Positions 22,743 to 33,387 of a stretch of 64,000 nt of DNA are shown one piece after another. The DNA comes from Poecilobothrus nobilitatus (taxonomy: Eukaryota > Arthropoda > Insecta > Diptera > Dolichopodidae). The position numbers and the translations under genes were made by a program. Position 1 is the stretch's first letter. Each line of letters opens with the position of its first letter. The stretch covers positions 166,393,719 through 166,457,718 of the forward strand of contig OX352772.1 in assembly GCA_947095535.1 (NCBI GenBank), given 5' to 3'. The notes under the pieces were generated by a model. The model saw only the letters and a program-made list of their open reading frames with translations, was not told the DNA's origin and ran no database searches.

Positions 22743-23376
22743 TAATTTTAAATTAAATATAACTATATTATTTCTTTTTTATGTTTGAAATAAAGTAAAT
22801 ATTGTAATTTCTGCAAAAAAATATAATAAAAAATATAGAAAGAAATATTAATATGCAATTACAGAATTTTTGATTAAATTAATATGTTTTGCCTCATTAA
22901 AAATGTACTTGTAGATGATGAAACCAAAAAAAAAATATATATTTTCCTAAAATAAAAATATATATTAAGTTAACTTACTATTTTCACAAGTATATAATAA
23001 TAATTTCTATATATTTAATATAGAAATTCAGGTATTTAATAATTATATACTTATATATACTTATATACTTAGTATATAAAAGTACTGTATAAGTATTTAA
23101 TAATAATTTCTATTTAATAATAATATTTCTTTTTCTTTTGTTTTTTAAATTTTAAATTATCGTTTTTTTTTTTTTATACAATTTTTTACTATATCTTCTT
23201 AATGTAATTTTGAATCTAAAATTGAATTAAGAAAATTACATTAATTTCTTACTAGAATTTTAACAATTGAATATAAAAAATTTTAAAAGAAAAAAAGGTT
23301 ATTTTAGTTAATTCAATAAATAGGATAAATTGTATTTTAAATGTAGAACAAATTATAGACATAAGTAAATTTTATA
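22091..23376. other. AT-rich filler inside the provirus, no gene seen
   Basis: Contains a (TA)n run at about 22721-22745 and many A/T homopolymers. No coding motif is recognised. Confidence 0.45.
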
Positions 23377-23534
23377 TTATAAATAACAAAATGCATATAA
23401 TGCGTTAAAGATGGTGTTAACAAAATGTGTTAAAGATGGTGTTTGCAAAATACGAGATGGTGAAAGCGGATGTATGCTTAATGAAAAAAAAAAATGCTGA
23501 ATTGTCTGGATGTATGTCGAATACATGCTTGCTG

Positions 23535-24400
23535 TAAAAAATGCTGAATTGTATGTCGAACTTGTTTCATAGAGTTTCAACAGTTGATCACCTTTCATAC
23601 TGATTATTTTTTGCTGATTATTAATCTGACGATATCTTACCCATCTATGTTTTTTTCTGACCATTTCCTTTAAACCAGTCAATTTTTTGTCACTTAATGT
23701 ATTTTTTTATACTTAACACTGTCCTTTTAATTTGATCTATATATAATATATTTGCTAAAAATTTTTTTTTTCCTTTTTTTAAATTATTATTTTTTAGTTA
23801 ATTACTGTATTGTAATTGTATTTGATTCGGCTGTTTTACAGTATATTTTCCTATAGTCAAATGTGCCACGATTCCGCCAGATTTCTTTTTAAAATTTTTC
23901 ATTTTTTCCAAAAGACAATATTTTAAACGATTTTCACGAATAGTACGTGTTGCTACAGATGAGCTACATTACATTCTTAACCATAACTTTATTTTCTAAA
24001 TCAATGCCCAGATCTTCATCCTAATAAGAATGTCCTTCTGGTAATTAATGGTAGTCTGAGAATATTAAAATTGCAATAATATAATGCTTTTATATGTTTA
24101 AGGATGCTGCTTTTGTTTGTTTTGCTCTCTGTGTATGGTAGTGATCTATATAATTTTTCTCTCAATCTTATTGCTGCAACCTATTTTCCTCCTCTTTTAC
24201 GTCTTGGCTTGTTATTGTGTTGTCTCGTTTTATATTCTGCTATAGTTATTGTTTTGTAGTTTTACAGTTTTTGATTTCTTCCTTCTTGTCTTCAATTTCT
24301 TTTTGTAATTTTTCTATATCCCTAGTAATTTTGTCGAAAAGATCGTTGAATTGCTGGTTCCGTCTTCAGTACCATCATTAACATTTTAGCGAAGTATCCA
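23535..24400 (-). pseudogene. Unidentified basic/coiled-coil coding remnant
   Basis: Not recognised. On the minus strand, pieces in shifting frames have protein-like composition. A lysine/glutamate coiled-coil segment near 24270-24390 reads DLFDKITRDIEKLQKEIEDK. A basic segment near 23840-23960 reads TRTIRENRLKYCLLEKMKN, and TGLKEMVRKKHRWVRYRQIN lies near 23640-23680. Stops and frameshifts separate them. It may be a decayed transposon protein; I cannot name a family. Confidence 0.3.
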
Positions 24401-25387
24401 AATAAATGTTATGAAAGAATTGGCAGAATCGCCATGTAATGTTTTCTGTTATTTTCTTTTATATTGTATTGTGCTTCATTACTGCTTTCCCTATTATTAC
24501 TATATGTATGTGCGGCTGTGTTTATTGGGTCCACCCCTATTGGCATATACATATACATATGTCACCATGTATTTATGCGGCGTAGTGAACGCCTATTACT
24601 GTAGCAAAGCTAATTGCTATTTACCGTATATTCATAAGGCACGGTCACCTATATAATTTCTTCAGCAAAGTGAATTGCTATTTCAATTATTTAAGAGAAA
24701 TTTTCCTTTAACAAAATGCTAAATGTATAAAATTAAAACATGTCTATTTTGGTTTAGTCAGAATAATGCTGTTTTATTTAACATCAATTCTTATATACTA
24801 TTTTTGATTTCTCCAAATCAATACAATTTTATCAAAGTCAATAAATTATAATAATTTATCCGTTTGTTTCTAAGAATTAAATATCGGTTAAAAAGTAATG
24901 TACTGCACTGACCTAGTTTCATTTTCATATGCATTTGTTATTATATCCAAAATATTATTATCAAGGATAATGAATCATAAAGAAAATCATGACATTAAAA
25001 TTTAGAATGAAGATTTAATTTGATCTTCTTTGCAAAAAAATAAAAAGTCAATTTGTTTTGATTCATTTTTGTATGTTACTAAAATAAACATATGTATGTA
25101 ATTATACATGACCATACAAAATGTTGATCAGCAATTTAAAATTATCTAATCCCGTTTTCGCACCATACTCTTTACATCTAATTTCAGAAGTTAAAAACGT
25201 GCTTTTTATTATCAAAGATAAATTGAAATTTAAAATTGAATATTTCTCCATCACAATATCATTGCTTTTGAACTCTAGTAAGATTAATGGGAAATTAATG
25301 GGAATGTCTAATATGTTTTAATGTTGATAGATGTCACAATTTTTGAGTGAATGGTATTAATGGGAATGTAGTAAGAATAATAAAAAA
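24400..25387. other. AT-rich filler, no gene seen
   Basis: The open frames at 24411-24656 and 25121-25321 are hydrophobic, AT-driven translations without motifs. No splice sites link them to the minus-strand host gene. Confidence 0.4.
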
Positions 25388-26182
25388 CAGGTAGAATGTA
25401 AACCAACGGTTTTTAAAAGCGCACATTTCCAAAACTCAATACAAACTGTTTAGAATTGTGACTTGCACAAAAATTTGAAAATTTCATGTAATAAGAAAAA
25501 ACGTGAAAATAGGACATTTTTGAAATATTGAGGGGCCGTAAGTCCGGAATCATATAGAACTAAGAAAAGCCACACACGTAAAAATATATTATTAAACTTT
25601 TAATTTTCATGTCTTGCCGAAGAAAAATTTTTACAGGTGTCTAAAAATAGAAAATTTTCAATTTTTGAGGCGTAAAAACTCTTAAAGAGCGGGTGCTACC
25701 AAAAAATTCTGAGGAAACTTATACTAATTCTAAAAGTTCTTTCTTGCCTCAAAATTTCAAGCCTCTATCCAAAAGCGTGCCGGAGTTATGACAGTAGAAA
25801 AATCATGCAAAATTTGGTTTTCACATAACGGTAAATTTAAATACTAAATTTAAAAAAATTGTATAATTTTGATATTAATTTATAAAGTTAAAAAAAAAAT
25901 ACCTGTCGAATAACGTTATCAGATTGAACAAATCTTAAGCAGAACATAAGATATATGCATTTAAAAATGGGGCTTTTTCAAAGTTTGAGGGGCTGTAGCT
26001 CCGTAATGGATGGGGCTATATGAAAAAGTTGTTCCACAAATTATTTTTTTTATGAGACCTACTCATGGTTAAAATTTTTTTTCTCTATCTTTAACGGTGT
26101 AGAAGTTTTGTAAACAGACGGACGGACGGACGGACAGAGAAACTAATAAGCACATTTTTTCAAAATTTTTTTGGAAATGTGC
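25388..26182 (+). repeat. Repeat B, copy with one internal unit
   Basis: Starts caggtagaatgtaaaccaac and ends ggaaatgtgc. A GACG/GGAC run lies at 26116-26137, and a terminal hairpin (aagcacatttttt ... ggaaatgtgct) at 26149-26183. TAAAA lies close to the left end and directly after the right end. Compared with the 1310-bp copy at 31131-32440 it lacks one of two internal units. Confidence 0.75.
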
Positions 26183-26425
26183 TAAAAATGCAATTTTGAC
26201 GAAATTTTCTTTGTGTAAAGCTTTTTACAAAAAAAGTTCTTGTTAAAATATGACCCATAAAAAATATTAATTTAAATCATTTGTTTTGAATTGTTATTTT
26301 AATTAAATACTAAAAGTGCATAAAATACAAAAAGAACATGTAAGTAAATATACTACTTGTTAGAAAATCTTCTTTTTTTTTAGAGATGAAATAGTGTGGT
26401 GCGTTTTCGCACCAATGGCCTAATA

Positions 26426-27727
26426 TAGGGTGTTCAAAATTGAGGTATCATTTTGATTTTGCCGCCATTTTTTTTTTACCTGGAATTTTTATACGACGTT
26501 TCTTTAGGTATATTCTAAATACATTCCGATTAGTTAATATGGAACGGTACACGAAGGAACAACGTGTTTTTGTTATTCCAACATTTTTTGAAAATGGTAA
26601 AAGTTTTCAAGATGTAATTAGGAAATTTCTAACAAAATTTCGTAGAGAAAATGCTCCAACAAATCGTGCCATCAAGCTGATGGTTGATAAATTTCTAGAA
26701 ACTGGATCTGTTCTTGATAACAGAGGCAACATTTATCAACGTAGTGGCCGTTCAACCGAGAATGTAGCAGCTGTGAGCAGAAGTGTTGAAGAAGATCCAA
26801 AAACTTCCATTCGTCATCGTTCGCAGCAATTAAACATCAAACCATCCACATTATTCAACATTTTGCATCGTGATCTCCATTTAAAGGCTTATAAGATCCA
26901 GCTGACGCAAGAATTAAAACCAACTGACCATGCATCACGTCGGCAATTCGTTTCTTGGGCAATCGAAAAACAAAAAGAAAATGAGAATTTTTTTAACAAA
27001 ATAATCTTCACCGACGAAGCTCATTTCCAGCTCAATGGCTACGTCAATAAACAGAATTGCCGCATTTGGGGTGAAGAGAATCCAAGGGTTATCTTAGGGC
27101 AACCAGTACATCCACAAAAAGTTACTGTTTGGTGTGGTTTGTGGTAAGGAGGAATCATCGGACCATATTTTTTTGAAAACGCAAATGGAAATGCGATTAC
27201 AGTCAATGGAAATCGCTACAGGGAGATGATCCGAAGCTTTTTGTGGCGGGAAATTGATGATTCGGACGTAGAGAATATGTGGTTTCAACAGAACGGTGCC
27301 ACTTGCCACACAGCGAGAGAAACAATGGATCTTTTGAAGGAAAAGTTCAAAGATCGCATTATTTCTCGTAGAGCAGGAGTGATGTGGCCACCAAGATCGT
27401 GCGATTTGACACCGTTGGATTTTTTTTTGTAGGGTTTTGTGAAATCGAAAGTGTACAGCAATAATCCACAATTCAAGAGCTTAAAAACAACATTATCGAG
27501 CAGATTTCAACCATTGAGAACAGTTTATTGAACAACGTGATTCAAAATTTTGGTAAAAGATTGGAAGCCTGCCGAAGTAGTAGAGGGGGCCACTTGGCCG
27601 ACATAATTTTTCATTATTAACCGGAACCTATTTGTAATAAATTAAAATAAAAATATATTTAATATTTAAAAAAAAAAGTCTTTTTTTATTAAAATTAAAA
27701 TGATACCTCAATTTTGAACACCCTATA
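26426..27727 (+). mobile_element. Mariner-superfamily (rosa-like DD41D) transposon
   Basis: About 1.3 kb with terminal inverted repeats starting (TA)GGGTGTTCAAAATTGAGGT at 26426 and the reverse complement ending at 27727. TA dinucleotides flank both ends, as expected for Tc1/mariner insertion. It encodes a broken transposase and sits directly before the proviral env remnant, same orientation as the solo end at 21464. Confidence 0.95.
26539..27620 (+). pseudogene. Mariner transposase (DD41D type), inactivated
   Basis: About 360 codons from ATG 26539 (MERYTKEQRVFVIPTFFENG). An N-terminal helix-turn-helix region is followed by the DDE domain. The first catalytic Asp is at 27013-27015 (FTDEAHF). 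The second is replaced by Asn at 27292-27294 (FQQNGATCHTA), and the third Asp is at 27418-27420 (CDLTPLDFF), with 41 residues between the last two positions. Stops lie at 27145-27147 and 27430-27432, and a frameshift near 27470. The C-terminus ends LADIIFHY. The 41-residue spacing is the mark of the rosa/DD41D group known from tephritid flies. Inactive by stops and by loss of a metal-binding residue. Confidence 0.92.
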
Positions 27728-29137
27728 GATACATATAAAGAAAATATAAGAAAAATTAATGAATCTAAAAATATAATACCACATAACAATAATTTGGGAA
27801 ACTCCGTTACCATAACAAAAATGAAACTTTTAGAATTAAACAATAAACTAAATTCTTTAATACCGAAATATAGACCAAAAAGAGGAATTTTTAACGGACT
27901 TGGTACTACTATAAAAGTGGACGCATATGACGCCGAACAAATTAATAATCAAATTGAACTGCTAAAATCCAACCAAACTGAACTAAAAAACGAACTTAAT
28001 ACCCAAATGTTAGGTAGATTTAAACAAATTGTTAGAACAATAAAATATAATGAGTTATTTGAAACAATGCCAAGATGAAACGAAAATTATATTTGTAGAG
28101 ATTTAGATATGGTTACATATCTACAATACTTAAACCAAATAAACTATAATATAGACCTCTTAACTAATCATATAACAAATATTGCAGAATTAATAGTTTT
28201 TGCAAAATTAAAATTAATACCTAAACAAATCTTAAACACGGAAGAAATTAACGAAATGTATAATAGCTTTCAGGAGTCTATCAAGATAACTTCTGAAGAA
28301 AATATATATGAACTACTTAACCTTCAGGCATATTTTAATCATTATTTTTAATATAAAAATTCCTATTTTTTCACATGAACTCTATTCCTTATTTCACTTA
28401 ATTCCCATTCCTATTAACAAAACTAATGAAATAAAAACTTTACCTTATGCTATCTTAAATAAAAAAGAGATTCAATATTTAAATTCCGAATGTCCAAGAA
28501 TAGAAGGTACATACTTTTGTAAGTATTCAAACGTCAAAGAAGAAACAGAAAAATCACCATGTTTAGGAAAAATTATACAAAACAAACCAGCACATTGCGC
28601 AATACAAGAAATAGCAGAAACAATTTCAATTTCACAACCAGAACCCAACTTCATCTTGCTAATTAATTTTCCGGAAACTTCAATTACATCCACTTGCAAC
28701 AATAGAACACAACAAATTAAGGGTACTATTCTCATCCAATATAAAAGCTGTAAAATTGAAATCAACAACGTTACATATTCTGATAAACCAAATATCTACT
28801 TCGACGACATTTACATTTATCCAACAATCTTCAATGAGATACATCAAAAGTTTTCAAATCAATCACTTCACATGCAAAAGTTAAAAGTACAAAAATAAAC
28901 GATTTTAAATATGTTCAAAGTCAACTGGAACTCAAATCCAACTGCACCTTTTTTTCACTCGCAATATTAGCAGCAAGTATCATCATTTTGGCAATATACA
29001 TTTCAAGAAAATTCAACACATACGATATACCAATCAACGTTACTGCAGCTCCAACCTCAGAAACTTCTATACCAAAGTTCCTGTGGTCATCGCTTCATTC
29101 TAAGGGGGGAGGAGTTACGAATACCATAACACCTTAA
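27728..29137 (+). pseudogene. env: Proviral env (insect retroviral envelope), broken
   Basis: Envelope glycoprotein remnant, N-terminus lost at the mariner junction. A furin-type site RPKR (27872-27883) is followed by the fusion-peptide-like GIFNGLG and a heptad-rich segment, the layout of the F-type Env of errantiviruses and baculoviruses. An in-frame stop lies at 28076-28078. Frameshifts near 28330 and 28880 separate the cysteine-bearing ectodomain (28308-28898), a single membrane segment (about 28950-29004, ILAASIIILAIYI) and a short tail. The final stop at 29135-29137 lies inside the 3' LTR. It is described only as a relic. Confidence 0.85.
29102..29112 (+). promoter_or_regulatory. Polypurine tract
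   Basis: AAGGGGGGAGG directly precedes the AGTTAC start of the 3' LTR, the site from which plus-strand DNA synthesis is primed in this family. Confidence 0.9.
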
Positions 29138-29488
29138 CATATAAGGAATACCATTATACAATCCATAAATTGAACATATTGCATTTTATTACCTTTTATT
29201 AAATTTCACTAAATTAATATTGTTAACGTAATTTGCTTTGTTAAATTTCAATATGTGAATTAAAATATTATGAATTTCTCATGATTTTGTAAGCTAGAAT
29301 CAGCACTTTTATTTCAACATGTGTCTACCTGACAGTGCTGATTCAAGCAATTAATTAATATAAATAACTCAAACATTGTAAAGAGAATTCAATTGTTATT
29401 AGTGCAGTCAAATAAATAATATCTATTAAATATTTAATTGTTTTTTTTTCGATATCAGTCTGTAATTCTGATAAAGGATTCTGTAATT
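29113..29488 (+). repeat. 3' LTR, full length (376 bp)
   Basis: Runs from AGTTACGAATACC to GGATTCTGTAATT. It contains a TATA-like TATAAATAA (29359-29367), a downstream cagtca element, and AATAAATAA (29411-29419) that could serve in polyadenylation. It is flanked on the right by the CGCG duplication (29489-29492). Confidence 0.93.
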
Positions 29489-29492
29489 CGCG

Positions 29493-30266
29493 CAATAACT
29501 TTAGAAAAATCAGCTGTCTCCACCACAGGACGGACCGCTATTACTCGAAAAGTATAAAGCTAAAATTCATAGACTTTTTACATAATAAGTTATATCAAAG
29601 CAAAATAACTTCTAATAATTTAACATCATTTTTTTTATTAAATAACAATAATAACCAAGCAATGAACTAATAGTCAAAATATATGTACATATTATGCGCA
29701 TTCATTCATACTCCAATTTACATATTATGTAAGTAGGTACATGACTTTTTTCATTCAAAAATATTAGAAGTAAAAAATAATAAAAACTGTAAACAAATAC
29801 AAAAAACAAACATAACATTTATATTGAATCTGCTAACAAAAATTTTACAGCTTGAATGTTGCGTCATCAACAAGAGAATACATATATAAATTTTTAGACA
29901 TAAAAAAAAAAACAAAATTTGTTCAAATAAATTCATATGGCGTGTTATAATATCTAATATGTATAAAATTTGGACTTAGAAAAAATGAAAGCTAAAGTTA
30001 GCCGGATCAAAAAATGTTATATGGCAAAATTGTTGCTCTTTACTTGTGTAACAATTCTTTCTTAATAATTTTTCTAATAATATTTTTCTGTTACGAAATA
30101 TTCGTAAAAAATTTAAAAATCCGGTTGCCCGATTCCAAAAGCTTATCAATTCGAGATATTTATATCAAAAAGTTAAATATGAAATTTTAAAAAATTCCGC
30201 TCAGTCGTTTTGGCTGTACACGCCTCAAAGCCGTTCACACACACACGTACACACACGCAAACACAC
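29493..30266. other. Intron DNA, no gene seen
   Basis: AT-rich with a CA-rich microsatellite at about 30236-30268. A related non-coding block recurs near 62840-63070 (for example gtaaacaaatacaaaa, ctgctaacaaaaattttaca), so part of it is a dispersed repeat. Confidence 0.5.
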
Positions 30267-31130
30267 AGGCAAACATCACGCAAAAAAAATTTGTACAACC
30301 TTCCGCATCGGAGTTGTGCATTTTTGCCAAAATTTCTGGTACAAATTTTTAGTATGAAAACAATACCTACATTATACATAATTGTATGCGGTCGGTAAAA
30401 ATATCAAAAAAAAAATTATATTGAACATTTTTATTTTTAATTTCTATATTTATTTATTCTTTTAGTTAGATGTATTTAGGTACATTTATAAATTAGATTT
30501 TTTGTTGCTGAACATTTTTAATTTCTATATTTACATAGCTATTTATTATTTTTAATCATTTGTAAGTGTTGTGTAATACATTGGTCGAGAGTAGTATCGA
30601 GGATCGAATCCAATTCATATCATATTCAACAACTTTCTTTTCAATTTAACTATATTTTTTTATATGATTTTATTTTTTTTATATAGGTAGGTACTTATTA
30701 ACTATTTATTTTTTCTTTTCTTTGGTTAAGAATGTATATATATGACGTATGTACATATTTACTATGTACAATAGGGGTACATATTTATAAATAAGATTTT
30801 TTTTTTCATGCTTTTTATTATGTTTAGTTAGAATCTGTTTAACAAATATACAAGTGTTTTATGGTGCGAAGTAAAGCGGCAGCGTATAGGTAAAATAATA
30901 AGAGAATAAAATATTTTGTATGTATGAATTATACATTATATACAAATATATGTATAAAAAAACGACGACGAGTTTTTTATATGATTTTTCTTTTTCTGGT
31001 TAGATGATATACATACATGTAGGTACATTTATAAGTTAGATTTTTGTTTTTTTTTCATCCATCCATCCGTAATTATTATTCTATTCAAATTCTTATAGAC
31101 ACTCGCACATCTGTAAAAATTACATTAAAA

Positions 31131-32440
31131 CAAGGTAGAATGTAAACCAACGGTTTTTAAAAGCGCACATTTCCAAACTCAATACAAACTGTTTAGAATT
31201 TTGACTTGCACAAAAATTTGAAAATTTCATGTAATACGAAAAAACGTGAAAATAGGACATTTTTGAAATTTTGAGGGGCCGTAAGTCCGGAATCCTATAT
31301 AACTAAGAAAAGCTATTAACAGGCGTAAAAATATATTATTGAACCTTTAATTTTCATGCCTCGCCGAAGAAAAATTTTTACAGGTGCCTAAGTTACAGGT
31401 GTGTAAAAATAGCAAATATTCAATTTTTGAGGCGTAATAACTCTTAAAGAGGGGGTGTTACCAAAAAATTTGTGTTTTGGTGTTTTGAGGAAACTTATAC
31501 TAATTCTAAAAGTTCTTTCTTGTCTCAAAATTTGAGGTTTCTATCTAAAGGCGTGCCGGAGTTATGAAAAAAGAAATTTCATGCAAAATATGGTTTTTAC
31601 ATAACGGTAAATTTAAATAGTAAATTACAAAATATTGCATAATTTCGATATTGTTTTATGTAGATAATAAAATTTCCGGTCTTCTAGCGGTTTCAGATTG
31701 CAAAACTATTACGCAGGGCGTGAGATATATACATCTGAAAATGGGACTTTTTCGCAATTTTGAAGAGCTGCAACTTTGGAACCCTTTACAACTAAAACAA
31801 ACCTTTAACACACATTAAAATATATTATTGTAGTTTTAAATTTTATATCTTGCAGAAGTAAAATATGTACAGGTGCCTAAGTTACAGGTGTTTAAAAATA
31901 GCAAATTTTCAATTTTTAAGCCCTCATATCTCATAAACAGGGGGTGGTCCAAAAAAATTTTCTGAGCAAACTTATACTAATTCTAAAAGTTCTTTCTTGC
32001 CTCAAAATTTCAAGCCTCTATCTAAAAGCTTGCCGGAGTTATGAAAGTAGAAAAATCATGCAAAATTTGGTTTTCACATAACGGTAAATTTAAATACTAA
32101 ATTTAAAAAAATTGTATAATTTTGATATTAATTTACAAAGATAAAAGAAATACCTGTCGAATGACGTTTTCAGATTGAAAAAATCTTAAGCAGAACATAA
32201 GATATATGCATTTAAAAATAGGGCTTTTTCAAAGTTTGAGGGGGTGTAGCTCCGTAATGGGAGGGGCTACATGAAAAAGTTGTTCCACTAAATTATTTTT
32301 TTTATGAGACCTACCCATGGTTAAAATTTTTTTTCTCTATCTTTAACGGTGTAGAAATTTTGTAAACAGACGGACGGACGAACGGACGTACAGAGTGAAA
32401 CTAATAAGCACATTTTTTCAAAATTTTTTTGGAAATGTGC
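31131..32440 (+). repeat. Repeat B, full copy (1310 bp)
   Basis: Starts caaggtagaatgtaaaccaa and ends ggaaatgtgc. TAAAA lies on both sides (31126-31130, 32441-32445), and composite repeat copy 1 provides a near-empty site. Inside are two diverged tandem units of about 480-520 bp, each with aaagttctttcttg and acataacggtaaattt, and a GACGGACG run near 32370-32385. The 3' end is a hairpin. There is no coding frame of note. I cannot assign it to a known class. Confidence 0.75.
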
Positions 32441-32659
32441 TAAAAATAGAATTCTGATCATAACAATATCAATATTTTTTTTAAGCTGTAGTTTATATAC
32501 ATAGTTTATATAGGTATTAATTATGATTTCTGCATTAGAATTCTGTATAGCAATATATATAGAGTTGCTTACAAAATCAGGATTATGGGTTTTCTCCAGA
32601 AAGTGCAGATATATAAATCTACCTCTAAAATTCCTCCTATTTCATAAACATTCATAAAG

Positions 32660-32768
32660 GATCTGTATGTATTGTCAGTGTGTATGTATGTATTGTCATT
32701 GTGTATGTATGTATTGTCATTGTGTATGCATGTATTGTCATTCTCAATTATGACAATACATACAGATC
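32660..32768. repeat. 21-bp minisatellite closed by an inverted end
   Basis: About four units of tgtatgtatgtattgtcatt (first shortened) followed by tgacaatacatacagatc, which is the inverse of gatctgtatgtattgtca at the start. The array can fold into a hairpin. The paralogous site at 15715-15782 has about two units. Confidence 0.85.
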
Positions 32769-32775
32769 TCGTAAA

Positions 32776-33210
32776 GAAGAATCCCCAAGACACATACGCA
32801 AAAACTGGGAAGCTAACTCTGAGCAAGATATATGCCTATAGGATAATGCCTAAAATTAACTGCCAGCAATAAATCCTCTACAAATACGGAGAGCACATAT
32901 AAAAAAATTGATTGTTTAATTTACTTTTAAATTAATTGCTAAAGGTATAAAAAAACGCAACTGCGAAAATGATTAATATTATATAAAAAATGTTCTTCTA
33001 ATTTTAATTAAATTTTTTTTTTGACAAATAAAAGGCTTTACAATCGGTTCTCTCAGATATTAAATTATATAATTCTGGCCTAAATACTAAGATAATTGTT
33101 TATAAAACTATCAAGAACAAATCGAGACGAAGTCTGGACGAAGCCGTTTTTTACTTAGATATAACGGTTTTAATATACGACTCAACTATGTTTGTGTAAT
33201 CATGTGATTA
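32776..33210. other. AT-rich DNA, no gene seen
   Basis: No coding, tRNA-like or repeat border recognised between composite repeat C and the SINE. Confidence 0.4.
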
Positions 33211-33387
33211 AAAATCCAGCCAATGGTTTTAGTGGTTAAGACACCGGCAGAAGTATGGATATGTCGGTTCTGGTGCAGGAGAAGCTTTTTTAAAGCTTTT
33301 AGTCCTCCTAAAAGTATGCAAAAAAATTATTTGCATATATTTGTCGAAAAAGTATGCAAAATGAGTAAAAAGGAACGAATATCTAAA

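Larger units (their letters stand above)
16577..29488 (+). mobile_element. Gypsy/errantivirus-type provirus with nested insertions
   Basis: An insect endogenous retrovirus-like element: LTR (AGTTAC...TAATT), tRNA-Ser primer site, gag, pol (protease, RT, RNase H, partial integrase), env, polypurine tract, LTR. Exact CGCG repeats flank it. Length is about 12.9 kb, of which about 6.3 kb (21464-27727) is foreign. About 6.6 kb of element DNA remains, and most of the integrase and the env N-terminus are gone. Every gene has stops or frameshifts, and the 5' LTR is only 60 bp. Presence of env and the AGTTA/TAATT ends place it near the errantiviruses of flies. Confidence 0.95.
30267..32775 (+). repeat. 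Composite dispersed repeat C, copy 2
   Basis: Same block order as 14893-15785: aggcaaacatcacgc block (30267-30410), acatctgtaaaaattacatt (about 31108-31126), gaattctgatcataacaata (32449 on), the satellite-like piece (32560-32640), and a 21-bp minisatellite (32660-32768). It differs by extra AT-rich DNA (30410-31080), by repeat B inside it, and by having about four 21-bp units where copy 1 has about two. Confidence 0.7.

Noticed and set aside
22721..22745. (TA)n run as a regulatory or origin element
   Set aside because: A plain dinucleotide microsatellite in AT-rich DNA; nothing else supports a function.
24411..24656. 81-codon membrane-like protein
   Set aside because: Phe/Tyr/Cys-rich translation of low-complexity AT DNA with no family motif and no context.
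30173..30398. Open frames over the CA-rich stretch
   Set aside because: Translation of a microsatellite and a dispersed repeat (threonine/histidine or cysteine/valine runs), not a gene.
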